Shown piece after piece: positions 43,182 through 51,645 of a stretch of 64,000 nt of DNA. The position numbers and the translations under genes were made by a program. Below the pieces are notes generated by a model. The model ran no database searches. It saw nothing but the letters and a program-made list of their open reading frames with translations, and had not been told where the DNA came from. Source of the stretch: Desulfurella acetivorans A63 (GTDB lineage: Bacteria > Campylobacterota_A > Desulfurellia > Desulfurellales > Desulfurellaceae); assembly GCA_000517565.1 (NCBI GenBank), contig CP007051.1, positions 1,726,001-1,790,000 of the forward strand. The letters run 5' to 3'. Every line of letters starts with the position of its first letter. The stretch's first letter is position 1.

Positions 43182-44943
43182 ATGGAAAAGGTAACTTTGA
43201 ATCTTGAAGGTATGAATTGCGCTTCTTGCGCTTTATCAATAGAAAAAGCATTGAAAAAGGTTGATGGTGTAGAAACAGCAAACGTTAACTTAGTAAGTGA
43301 AAAAGCAACGATTGTAGGTATTGGCTTAAAAGCAGATGTATTGATACAGACAGTAAAAAATGCTGGATATAAAGCAAGCTTGGATAATATTGAAAAAATT
43401 CAAGATAATACAAAACAAAACACTAAAATTTATCAGGTTAATGGGATGAGTTGCGCAGCATGTGCCATAAACGTAGAAAAAGCACTTAAAAAAGTACCTG
43501 GTGTAATAACGGCAAGTGTCAATATAGCAACAGAAAAAGCTAGTGTTACGATAGATCCAAACATTGTATCAGAGCGGGATATGGCCAAAGCCGTGCAAAT
43601 GGCTGGATATGAGCTTTTAATTAATCAAGACAAACAGTCACTTAATCAGGATGATTCAAGTCAAAAACTAAAAAAAGCTAAATTGAAAATGATATGGGCC
43701 TGGGTTATCACAGGTCCTTTGTCTGTACTTATGATTGCCCATATGAGTGCTATAGCTATACCTTACTTTAGCGAAATTAGCCTTATTGCATCTTTTATCG
43801 TAATATTTATTGTGGGCAAAAGCCTTATTAAGTCAGGATTTACTGCCATAGTGCACAAAAGCTTTAGTATGGATGTATTGATATTTTTAGGTGTTTGTGC
43901 TTCTTATTTGAGTGGAATTTTATCAGCATTGGGTGGGCAAATTGCAGATTATTCTGCGGTTGGCGCTATGATTATGGGCTTTTATCTAATTGGGCAATAT
44001 CTGGAAGCAAAAGCTAAAGGCAAAGCCTCAGAAGCTATAAAAAAACTCATTTCAATGAGCCCTAAAACAGCCAATCTTGTGGAAAAAGACGGCAGTATTG
44101 TTTCGATTGATGCCAAAAACCTGGTAGTAGGAGATGTAGTATTGGTTAAACCATCACAACAGATACCTGCAGATGGCATAATTGCGGAAGGTAATACAAC
44201 GGTTGATGAATCAATGGTTACAGGAGAATTTCTTCCCAAAACTAAAAATGTTGGCGATCGTGTAATAGGCTCATGTATTAATCAATCTGGTGCCATAAAG
44301 GTTAGGGTTACTGGCGTTGGTGAAGACACATTTTTAGCTCAGATGGTAAAGCTTGTTGAACAGGCAATGGGTACAAAGCGGAAACTATCTTGGATATATA
44401 GCATTTAAAGACACATTAAAAGAAAATGCAAAAAAAGCTATCCTTGAATTAAAAAACATGAATATCCGTACAGTTATGCTAACAGGTGATAGCCAATCAA
44501 GCGCAAAACAGATAGCAAATATTTTAGGGATTGATGAAGTTTACTATAACCTGTTGCCACAAGAAAAATTAGAGTATATTAAAAAATTTCAACAAAAAGC
44601 TCATGTAGTGGCTATGGTAGGAGATGGAATAAACGATGCTCCTTCTTTAAAACAAGCCAATATAGGTATAGCAATAGGCACAGGCACAGATATTGCCAAA
44701 GAAGCAAGCGATATAACTTTGGTTGGCTCGGATTTAGAAGCAGTAGCAAAAGCAATAAAGCTCTCAAAAGCTACATTCAATAAAATAAAGCAAAATTTAT
44801 TCTGGGCATTTTTTTATAATATGGTAGCCATACCTATTGCTGCACTTGGGCTTTTGCATCCAGCCATTGCAGAGGCAGCTATGGCTGCAAGCTCTGTCAA
44901 TGTTGTTACAAACTCTTTAAGACTTAAAAAATACAAACTCTAA
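43182..44943 (+). pseudogene. copA: CopA-like copper P-type ATPase with internal deletion
   Basis: The 5' part encodes two metal-binding domains (GMNCASCA, about residue 10, and GMSCAACA, about 90), the first membrane helices, and the actuator domain (VDESMVTGEFLPKTK), up to VEQAMGTK. The sequence then jumps at about 44378, with a frame change, to GNYLGYIAFKDTLKENAKK. This continues through MLTGDSQSSA, MVGDGINDAPSLKQA and the last membrane helices. The missing ~200 or so residues include the CPC membrane motif and the DKTGT phosphorylation site. No transport is possible. The flanks are otherwise well conserved. Confidence 0.88.
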
Positions 44944-44955
44944 GGGGGTCAAATT

Positions 44956-45201
44956 ATGCAAATTACAATATATACCACCAAAGGTTGTCCTGATTGCTAT
45001 GGTCTTAAACAATGGCTAAATTACAAAAATATCCCATATACTGAAATCGATATCGAAAAACCTGGGATAACTGATTATCTAAAAAACAAATATGGTGTAA
45101 GGGTTGCTCCCATTACAGTTATTGAGGATAAGTTTTTTTATGGAACATTTGAAGTACAAAAGCCACAAATAGAAGCTGTATTGCAAAAGGAGGCATTATG
45201 A
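44956..45201 (+). CDS. Glutaredoxin-like protein
   Basis: An 81-residue thioredoxin-fold protein with a CPDC active site at residues 11-14 (TTKGCPDCYGLKQWL), a conserved cis-proline stretch (VAPITVIEDKFFYG) and a C-terminal helix. It would reduce thiols or disulfides in the cytoplasm, here probably of copper-binding neighbours. Its stop overlaps the copZ start (ATGA). The start follows AAGGGGGTC. Confidence 0.82.
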   Translation: MQITIYTTKGCPDCYGLKQWLNYKNIPYTEIDIEKPGITDYLKNKYGVRVAPITVIEDKFFYGTFEVQKPQIEAVLQKEAL

Positions 45202-45404
45202 GAGTTTATGTTAGCGGTATGAGTTGTCAGCATTGCAAAATAGCAGTTGAAAAAGCATTTTCTTCCATTGAAGGCGTGGAAGGCGTTAATGTGAATCTAG
45301 AAGGTGCATATGCAGATGTGGTATTAAACTCTAAGGTTGATGATGAAAAATTCATTGATGCTTTGGCAGATACTGCATACGAAGTTGTAAAAATAGAAAA
45401 ATAA
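45198..45404 (+). CDS. copZ: Copper chaperone (heavy-metal-associated domain)
   Basis: A 68-residue single HMA domain with metal-binding MSCQHC at residues 8-13 and the typical beta-alpha-beta-beta-alpha-beta length. CopZ proteins carry Cu(I) to CopA and to CsoR. Since CopA is broken here, CopZ may now only buffer copper or inform CsoR. ATGA overlap with the glutaredoxin gene. Confidence 0.85.
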   Translation: MRVYVSGMSCQHCKIAVEKAFSSIEGVEGVNVNLEGAYADVVLNSKVDDEKFIDALADTAYEVVKIEK

Positions 45405-45417
45405 TATAGAGGGATAA

Positions 45418-45705
45418 ATGAAAGAATGTTGTAGTTTGCATCCCAAACATCAAGAAGCCCTTGCACTGCTTAAAACCGCAAGGGGACATATTGATGGTGT
45501 AATTAAAATGATCGAAGAAGAAAGGTATTGTATTGATATATCTACACAATTATTGGCAATTATATCGCTGTTAAAAAAAGCAAATATTTCTGTGATAAAC
45601 AAACACATAGAAACATGCGTAAAAGATGCTGTAAAAACAGGTAATATTGATGAAAAAATTGCTGAATTGCAAAATTTGATGAAGTATGTGGAAAAGAATA
45701 AGTAA
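45418..45705 (+). CDS. csoR: CsoR-family copper-sensing repressor
   Basis: A 95-residue all-helical DUF156 protein. The Cu(I)-binding triad of CsoR is present as Cys in RYCIDIS (about 41), His in NKHIE (about 66) and Cys in ETC (about 70); basic residues in TARGHIDGVIKMIEE fit the DNA-binding face. Copper binding releases DNA in the family. The likely target is the palindrome at 42327-42347. The start follows GAGGGATAA. Confidence 0.88.
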   Translation: MKECCSLHPKHQEALALLKTARGHIDGVIKMIEEERYCIDISTQLLAIISLLKKANISVINKHIETCVKDAVKTGNIDEKIAELQNLMKYVEKNK

Positions 45706-45758
45706 TAAAAAAATGCTTTTAAAAATATTTTAAGCAATAGAATTTAGGAGGTTTTACA

Positions 45759-46250
45759 ATGCATTACAGAAAGTTTTTTGTGGGTTTGATCTTTTCAGGT
45801 GGCTTAATGTTAGCTGTATCAAGCAATTCTTTTGCTCAGCCTCAAGCAGGCTATATGATGAATGGTTACGAGTCCAACGGCCATAATGGCGGTTATGGTA
45901 TGATGGGTTCAGTTTATAGTATGATGAATCAGGGTTATGGCATGATGGGCGGATTTATGGGGCCATATCAATTCAAATATCTAAATTTAACTAAACAGCA
46001 ACAGGATCAGGTAAGAAAACTTCAAGAACAACATTTTGAAGCGATGCAAAACATTATGAAAGAATATTTTAACGCTATGAATAATTCTTAAGGTAATGAA
46101 ACGGTAAATCAAATGGCGCAAATAAGATCTGAGTGTTTCAATAAAATGATGAATGAAAGAAATGCATATTTTAACGCGTTAAGCAAAATTTTAACCAAGG
46201 AGCAAATGGAAAAACTGCATTCAGCTTATCAATCACCTGTAAACAAATAA
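45759..46250 (+). pseudogene. Spy/CpxP-like Met-rich periplasmic protein with in-frame stop
   Basis: The frame from ATG 45759 gives a signal peptide (cleavage near FAQ, residue 26), a Met/Gly/Tyr-rich segment (YGMMGSVYSMMNQGYGMMGG) and the first LTKQQ-type helix. It is cut by TAA at 46089-46091. The same frame then continues as a good second half with another LTKEQ motif, to a stop at 46248-46250. If the stop were absent, the product would be 163 residues, as expected for the Spy family. A nonsense mutation is the simplest explanation. The truncated 110-residue product might still be exported. Confidence 0.75.
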
Positions 46251-46303
46251 AAAAGCACTAACGTAAACTCTCATTAAAGAATTTGCACTTCTTGCCTGAA
46301 GGA

Positions 46304-46339
46304 GTTGGGAGAGTAATTGAAATAGCGCACTCTCCCAAC
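46304..46339. terminator. Hairpin between the Spy-like gene and the DUF2007 gene
   Basis: GTTGGGAGAGT at 46304-46314 and ACTCTCCCAAC at 46329-46339 give an 11-bp perfect stem with a 14-base loop. It lies between the convergent copper operon and the DUF2007 gene, so it may stop transcription from both sides, although no long T-run follows. Confidence 0.5.
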
Positions 46340-46412
46340 CATAAAAAATCTAAACTATATCTAAATACAGACATGGTTCAATTACAACAAGAATTCATAA
46401 AAACAACCAAGT

Positions 46413-46640
46413 TTAAACTTCCCCACTTAAAAGTAAAAGTGCATCTTCTGCATATTCTTTTGGAACTTTTATTTCAACCTTCCCAAGCCCATCCAGCTCT
46501 AAACCAAATACAATCCCTACACTTTCATATTTTAACAAAGAAGGAATTCCGTAGCTTTCGAGTTTACTTTTTATTATATTTGCCTCATTTATACCATTAA
46601 CCACTTTTATAGTAATAAGATCTAATTTATTGCTTGCCAT
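46413..46640 (-). CDS. DUF2007-like small protein
   Basis: A 75-residue protein with a beta-alpha-beta layout: ITIKVVNGINEANIIKSKLESYGIPSLLK, then FGLELDGLGKVEIKVPKEYAEDALLLL. This matches the DUF2007 (putative signal-transducing) family, in which the domain resembles the GlnB/ACT fold. Function unknown. No ribosome-binding site is obvious. It is convergent with the copper operon. Confidence 0.65.
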   Translation of the reverse strand: MASNKLDLITIKVVNGINEANIIKSKLESYGIPSLLKYESVGIVFGLELDGLGKVEIKVPKEYAEDALLLLSGEV

Positions 46641-46944
46641 AAATCCTTTTATTTAAGTCTTCTTACAAATAATCCGCTTCAAAATGTTTGAAATAGAAAA
46701 CTTTTCATAATTTTTTATTTTTCTAAAATACGTGATTTTTTTAAAATATTCTAATCACCCTTAGTTTTAATTTACGCCTATTTATTTTTCAATCAATGCA
46801 AATTATTAGCAAACAAAAATAGTTTATTCAGTAGTTTGCTTGCTCATGTAATATAACGCGAAAGAAATGGAAATGATATGGGGTGATAATCTAATAAATC
46901 GTATTTTAAATACAAAAATTATTTACTGTTAATATTTGAATTTT
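46641..46944. other. Intergenic stretch with nothing recognisable
   Basis: 304 bases of AT-rich sequence between two minus-strand genes. I find no reading frame with a start and ribosome-binding site, no hairpin with a T-run and no tRNA. It should contain the promoter of the DUF2007 gene. Confidence 0.5.
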
Positions 46945-47262
46945 TTAAAACACCATTGGAACATAGCCTTCGTTAATTAGCTTTGATAGAGGTTCGCCAA
47001 TATATTCTAAGTTAAATCCTTTTTCTTTGTATATCCCATCAATACCTTTTTCTTTGGCGACAAACTTGCAAGCTACCGCCTTGAGCTCTTTAAGTGTGTT
47101 CAAAAGTTCATCGTTTTTTAGGATTACTTCCTGGCTTGCGCCAAACACAAAAAATTTTACATCTTCAAACCATTTGTATTTGATAGCATTAGCGCCATAT
47201 AAAACACCGGTTTTTAAAACTTCGTCATTTGGATTAGCTAAAATAATGACTACTTTGTTCAT
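46945..47262 (-). CDS. DsrE-like family protein
   Basis: A 105-residue protein with the DsrE/F fold pattern: KVVIILANPNDEVLKTGVLYGANAIKYKWFEDVKFFVFGASQEVIL, then a helix with ACKFVAKEKGID. The cysteine at about residue 68 is near the place of the sulfur-carrying cysteine in active DsrE/TusD proteins, though the surrounding pattern is loose. Roles in sulfur relay or metal/redox sensing are possible. The start follows GGAGGTAAGTT. Confidence 0.65.
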   Translation of the reverse strand: MNKVVIILANPNDEVLKTGVLYGANAIKYKWFEDVKFFVFGASQEVILKNDELLNTLKELKAVACKFVAKEKGIDGIYKEKGFNLEYIGEPLSKLINEGYVPMVF

Positions 47263-47464
47263 AACTTACCTCCATAGTATAAAAAATATACCAACTCGTT
47301 TAAAGAAATCAACCTCACCTAAAACTATTGTAGCTAATTAACTATTTATAACAAAGCATGCAAAATCCTTGTATTACAGGTGTCAAAACATTATAGTACA
47401 AAAGAATTAAAAATAACTATAACCATTCAAACCTTTTTTTCAGCTTAATTAATTTGAATTCTTG

Positions 47465-47500
47465 CTAAGCCATTAGTGAGTGACACTAACATGGCTTAAG
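47465..47500 (-). terminator. Imperfect hairpin after the flavoprotein gene
   Basis: CTAAGCCATTAGTG and CACTAACATGGCTTAAG pair with a two-base bulge and a five-base loop, 17 bases beyond the stop of the minus-strand flavoprotein gene. There is no T-run, so the terminator role is uncertain. Confidence 0.45.
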
Positions 47501-47516
47501 AGTTTGAAATATACTG

Positions 47517-48947
47517 CTATATCCTGAAAAGTTTAGCCGCAATTTTTTTTATTATTGGATTTTTCTGAAGTTTACCCATCATCCAATCTTCGCTTACCAT
47601 TTTATTCAACATAGATATTGTAGGAAAAGAATGTTGTGTCATTAAAATATCAAACATAGATAGCTTAAATTGCATTGCCAAAACCCACTCGTGTATTATC
47701 TCGCTTGCGTTTTCACCTACTATTGTAACACCAAAAATTTTGCCTTTTTTGTTGGTTATAACTTTTATAAATCCTTCTGTTGCCCCATCTACAATTGCCC
47801 TACCATAACTTGCATAATCTTTTTTTATAATGACAAAATCAAGACCTTTTTTTAATGCTTCTTCTTGCGTTAAACCCACGCTTGCTATTTCTGGTGATGT
47901 AAATACAGACCATGGCACTAAATACTTATCATGATAAATTTTAAATGGTAATGGATTAATTGAGTTCATTAGAGCAATCATACCTTGATGCATGGCAGAA
48001 TGCGAAAAATTAGAAATACCATTGCAATCACCAATTGCATATATATTCTTGATGTTGGTTCTAAGTGCCTTATCAACAATTATGCCTTTATTGTTATATT
48101 TTATACCTACTTTACTTAGTTTTAATTCTTCAAGATTAGGTTTCCTACCCGTTGCAATTAATATTTTATCACTTTCAAATAAATGTGAATCTGTTTCAAC
48201 AAATACTTTGTTGCCCTTTTGATAAACTCGTTTTATTTGTGTTTTATTAAATACATTAATATTTTCTTTTTTAAATCTTTCTTCTAAAACGTCTGCCGCC
48301 TCGCTATCTGCGAATGGTAAAAGATGATTATCTATATGAATAATATTTACATTACTTCCAAGTCTTGCAAAGCCTTGAGCCATCTCGCATCCAATTGCAC
48401 CCCCTCCTATAATTGTGAGGTTTTTTGGTATATTTTTTTGTGTAAACAAATTCATATTTGTAAGCTTAAATTCTTTATCAATTTCATTTAATCCATCTAT
48501 ATCCGGTATAAAAGGTCTTGTGCCTGTTGCTATAAATATTTTTTTTGCCTTATATACGTTTACACCAACTTTTACAGAATGAGTATCTACAAATTCTGCA
48601 TAGCCTTTATTAATAATTAGCTCTACCCTTTCAAATGCCTGCATAAGTTTTTTACCACTTATTCGGCTAATTTTTTGTCTAACTATATCAAGCGATTCCT
48701 TGGTATCTGTAAAAATATTTGATATTATGCCAAATTGTTCCAAATTATGTGAAATTTGGTTTACTTGAGCAGTTTTTAATAAGGCTTTACTTGGTATACA
48801 ACCACAATTTAAGCACTCTCCGCCTACTTTATTTTCTTCTATTGCCAAAACATTTAAGCCAATAGCGCTTGCCATAGCAGATGCTGCCATGCCGGCTGGA
48901 CCCATCCCTATTACTATAAGATCGTAAATTTTCAATTCTGCCTCCAA
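47517..48947 (-). CDS. MerA/Lpd-like FAD-dependent pyridine nucleotide-disulfide oxidoreductase
   Basis: A 476-residue protein. It has the FAD motif LIVIGMGPAGMAASAMAS, a redox-active disulfide region GGECLNCGCIPSK (three cysteines, the classical pair being the outer two), the NAD motif LTIIGGGAIGCEMAQGF and FAD motif 2 IYAIGDCNG. The C-terminal dimer region reads QHSFPTISM, where dihydrolipoamide dehydrogenases have H-x-H-P-T-x-x-E, so the catalytic His-Glu pair is Phe and Met. This places it with MerA/RclA-like enzymes rather than true Lpd. No lipoyl-complex genes are nearby. The substrate could be a metal ion, polysulfide or a disulfide. Confidence 0.75.
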   Translation of the reverse strand: MEAELKIYDLIVIGMGPAGMAASAMASAIGLNVLAIEENKVGGECLNCGCIPSKALLKTAQVNQISHNLEQFGIISNIFTDTKESLDIVRQKISRISGKKLMQAFERVELIINKGYAEFVDTHSVKVGVNVYKAKKIFIATGTRPFIPDIDGLNEIDKEFKLTNMNLFTQKNIPKNLTIIGGGAIGCEMAQGFARLGSNVNIIHIDNHLLPFADSEAADVLEERFKKENINVFNKTQIKRVYQKGNKVFVETDSHLFESDKILIATGRKPNLEELKLSKVGIKYNNKGIIVDKALRTNIKNIYAIGDCNGISNFSHSAMHQGMIALMNSINPLPFKIYHDKYLVPWSVFTSPEIASVGLTQEEALKKGLDFVIIKKDYASYGRAIVDGATEGFIKVITNKKGKIFGVTIVGENASEIIHEWVLAMQFKLSMFDILMTQHSFPTISMLNKMVSEDWMMGKLQKNPIIKKIAAKLFRI

Positions 48948-49007
48948 TAGTTACTAAATTTGTAACCATATAAGTATAATTATATTATGCATAAAGTCAA
49001 TATATTA

Positions 49008-49047
49008 TTTACAATACATTTACAATTGATTTAAACTATATTTACAA
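49008..49047 (+). promoter_or_regulatory. Phased TTTACAA repeats, probable CpxR-like operator
   Basis: TTTACAA occurs at 49008-49014, 49019-49025 and 49041-49047, that is with start-to-start distances of 11 and 22 bases (one and two helical turns). On the other strand the first two read GTAAA-N6-GTAAA, close to the E. coli CpxR box. They lie 50-90 bases before a Spy-like gene, which is followed by a response regulator and a kinase. Confidence 0.5.
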
Positions 49048-49094
49048 AGCTTTTATAGTATTCAAAATAGAAAATTTAGTTAAGGAGGTCTTTT

Positions 49095-49613
49095 ATGAAA
49101 AAGACATTTGTAAGTGCACTTTTAGCGGCGGCATTGTTTGGAACAAGCGTTAGTGCAGGATTTGCTGGTGGCTTTGGAGGTATGTCAGGCGGTAGTTTTG
49201 GAATACATAGAGGCTTTGAATGCAACGCAAGAGGTGGTTTTGGATATCAATACATGCAAAAAGAATTAAATTTAACACCTGAGCAAATTAAACAAATTGA
49301 ACAATTAAGGCAAGAGGCATTACAAGACTTTACAAAAAGTCAGTCAAACTATAAAATGCCAATGTATGATGCAATTGCATCCGGAAATTTCAATAAAAAA
49401 ATATTTATTGAAGAATCTGAATATAATGCTAGATTAAGAGCACAAAACAGGGCAAATTATATGGAGCGTTTTTTTAGCATTCTAACGCCTGATCAAAGAC
49501 AAAAGTTTGTACAATTACAAAAAGAAAAAATGCAATTTGCACTAAAAAATATGGAAAATAGGCAACAAATGCTTCAAAACAAAATAGATTACTTAAAATC
49601 CAAAGTCCAATAG
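49095..49613 (+). CDS. Spy/CpxP-like periplasmic chaperone or metal-stress protein
   Basis: A 172-residue protein with a signal peptide (cleavage near SAGFAG, residue 24), a Gly-rich linker and a helical domain with two LTxxQ motifs, LNLTPEQIKQIEQLR (about 60) and ILTPDQRQKFVQLQ (about 135). This two-motif pattern is the Spy/CpxP family, which binds unfolded or metal-stressed periplasmic proteins and can inhibit the CpxA kinase. The start follows AAGGAGGTCTTTT. A hairpin separates it from the response regulator gene. It is the intact counterpart of the broken Spy-like gene at 45759. Confidence 0.82.
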   Translation: MKKTFVSALLAAALFGTSVSAGFAGGFGGMSGGSFGIHRGFECNARGGFGYQYMQKELNLTPEQIKQIEQLRQEALQDFTKSQSNYKMPMYDAIASGNFNKKIFIEESEYNARLRAQNRANYMERFFSILTPDQRQKFVQLQKEKMQFALKNMENRQQMLQNKIDYLKSKVQ

Positions 49614-49636
49614 AAAATTTTCAAATACTGTGCTAT

Positions 49637-49666
49637 ATTAAGTCTGGGAAATAACCCAGACTTAAT
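49637..49666 (+). terminator. Hairpin between the spy-like gene and the response regulator
   Basis: A 12-bp perfect stem, ATTAAGTCTGGG / CCCAGACTTAAT, with a six-base loop (49637-49666). It abuts the ribosome-binding site of the next gene (GGTGA at 49668), so it may reduce read-through and keep regulator levels below those of the Spy-like protein. Confidence 0.55.
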
Positions 49667-49677
49667 TGGTGAAAACA

Positions 49678-50352
49678 ATGGTTAATATATTGATGATTGA
49701 AGATGACACAGAACTTGCAGAGTTGTTAAAAGAGTACCTGGCTAAGTTTAATATGATAGTTACAAACTATGAATCCCCAATAAAAGGTCTACAGGCGATC
49801 GAAAAAACAAAATTTGATCTATTAATACTGGATTTAAGTTTACCAGAGTTAGATGGCATAGAAGTATGCAAAAAAATTGCAAACAATTCCATTGATATAC
49901 CTATCATTATATCTTCTGCGCGCAGTGATTACTCAGATAAAGTACTTGCCCTTGAATTAGCAGCAGATGATTATCTTGCCAAACCATATAATCCACGCGA
50001 ACTTGTGGCACGCATACAAGCTCTTTTAAGAAGAGTAAAAAAACCTAAAAACCTTGAAAATAAAAAAAGTGACTTCCAAATTGACGAAAATGAAATGACA
50101 ATAATATATAAAAACAACAAATTAAGCCTAACTTCAGCTGAATACGAAGTATTGGCACTTTTTTTAAAAAATAAAAACCGTGTTTTAACTAGAGATTTTA
50201 TTTTAGAAAATACAAAAACTATGGATTACGAAAGCATAGATAGAAGTGTAGATGTTATAGTAAGTCGAATTAGAAAAAAAATTAATGATGACCCTAAAGA
50301 ACCTCGCTATATAAAATCCATTAGAGGTCTTGGTTATAAATTTGTGGAATGA
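49678..50352 (+). CDS. OmpR-family response regulator (CpxR-like)
   Basis: A 224-residue protein. The receiver domain has the acidic pocket IEDD, phosphorylatable Asp in LLILDLSLPELDG (about 49) and Lys in YLAKPYNPRE (about 102). The C-terminal winged helix has LTSAEYEVLALFLKNKNRVLTR and ESIDRSVDVIVSRIRKKI, ending GLGYKFVE. The ATG at 49678 has GGTGA five bases upstream; an in-frame TTG at 49666 lies in the hairpin. It overlaps the kinase gene by four bases. Likely regulates the Spy-like gene and itself through the TTTACAA repeats. Confidence 0.88.
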   Translation: MVNILMIEDDTELAELLKEYLAKFNMIVTNYESPIKGLQAIEKTKFDLLILDLSLPELDGIEVCKKIANNSIDIPIIISSARSDYSDKVLALELAADDYLAKPYNPRELVARIQALLRRVKKPKNLENKKSDFQIDENEMTIIYKNNKLSLTSAEYEVLALFLKNKNRVLTRDFILENTKTMDYESIDRSVDVIVSRIRKKINDDPKEPRYIKSIRGLGYKFVE

Positions 50353-51563
50353 ACAAAAATTCTATTTTATTTAAATTAAATCTAATTTTTATCTTAACAT
50401 TTATTGTTTCTACTGCACTTTTTTTATTTGTTTATATAACACTTCAAAGACAATCTAATTTTGAATTCATACGAAAAAGTATGTTACTTGTACGAACAAA
50501 AAACTTAAATACATACGCACAATCAGAAAATATAAATATTATTAACAACACTGATGAAATTAATAATATACTAAAACATGCAAAAGTGTTATTAAAAAAA
50601 GAAATGCCTGCTGGAAGGCAAAACTGGGTTTTGTTTAAGTTTAAATCCAATACTTATTTATATATACATACACCTTACAAAAACTTTTTGCTAAAAAAAG
50701 GACAAAAATTTTCAGCTCCAGATTTCATACTTATTTTATGGGTAGTTTTTATTGTCAGTATTTTATTTTTGTATATAAGTATTTTGAAATCCATATATCC
50801 TATAAAAGTATTAAGAAAAAAAATTGAAGAATTCAAAAAAGGCAACCTAGATATAAATTTTGAGCTAAAAAGAAAAGATGAAGTAGGTTTTCTTGCAAAA
50901 GAATTTCAAGAAGCTATATCCAATTTAAAAAAAAGCACAGAATCAAGACAGTGGTTTTTACGCAATGTGGCTCACGAGTTAAAAACACCCATAGCAAAAG
51001 GTATGATAGCAAGTGAATTGTTAAATGATGAAAACAGAAAGCAAAACTTTTTAACAATTTTCAAAAGACTAGATGTTCTTATAAATGAATTGCTTTCAAT
51101 AGAACAAATAGCAGCAAAAAATATAGAAGACTCATCTAAATGCTATAAATTTTCACAAATTCTAGAGTCAGCAAAAAAATTATTATTTTTAGAAAATGAA
51201 AAAGTAAAATATAAACCAACCATTAATTATACAATTAAAGTTGATATTGATTTTTTTACTATTGCTATAAAAAATTTACTTGATAATGGTATAAAATTTT
51301 CTTCTGATAACACAATTAGCATATACGAGAAAAATAATAAAATAATCTTCTCAAATATGGGAGAAAAATCCCAAATTGATGTCGATAAAATGTTTGAACC
51401 GTTTTCAAAAGAAACTTCATTAAAAAACAAAGAAGGTATGGGGCTTGGATTGTATGTGACTAAATACATACTTGATAAACACAATGTTAAAGTAACGTAT
51501 GCTTATGAAAATGGCGAAAATATGTTTATTTTGGATATAAAACATATATTATGCAATAATTAA
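50349..51563 (+). CDS. Sensor histidine kinase (CpxA-like)
   Basis: A 404-residue membrane kinase. Helix 1 is at about residues 9-30, a short periplasmic sensor follows (~31-125), and helix 2 is at ~127-147. After that come a HAMP linker, the phospho-acceptor histidine in NVAHELKTPIAKG (about 209), the N box IKNLLDNGIKFSS and the G box EGMGLGLYVTKYIL. It phosphorylates the regulator encoded just upstream. With the Spy-like protein this forms a probable envelope or metal stress circuit. Confidence 0.88.
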   Translation: MNKNSILFKLNLIFILTFIVSTALFLFVYITLQRQSNFEFIRKSMLLVRTKNLNTYAQSENINIINNTDEINNILKHAKVLLKKEMPAGRQNWVLFKFKSNTYLYIHTPYKNFLLKKGQKFSAPDFILILWVVFIVSILFLYISILKSIYPIKVLRKKIEEFKKGNLDINFELKRKDEVGFLAKEFQEAISNLKKSTESRQWFLRNVAHELKTPIAKGMIASELLNDENRKQNFLTIFKRLDVLINELLSIEQIAAKNIEDSSKCYKFSQILESAKKLLFLENEKVKYKPTINYTIKVDIDFFTIAIKNLLDNGIKFSSDNTISIYEKNNKIIFSNMGEKSQIDVDKMFEPFSKETSLKNKEGMGLGLYVTKYILDKHNVKVTYAYENGENMFILDIKHILCNN

Positions 51564-51645
51564 CTTTTTTCTTTAAAATTTTAAAAAACTTATTTAAAAA
51601 ATTAGCAAAATATGATATATTAACAAAAAATAATTGGAGGTTTTT

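Noticed and set aside
44353-44943. Independent small HAD-type phosphatase gene
   Set aside because: It is the C-terminal part of CopA (hinge and last helices); its first ten codons are out-of-frame CopA sequence and there is no ribosome-binding site.
46283-46600. 105-residue plus-strand frame over the DUF2007 gene
   Set aside because: It is antisense to a gene with a recognisable family pattern, lacks a ribosome-binding site and crosses the terminator-like hairpin.
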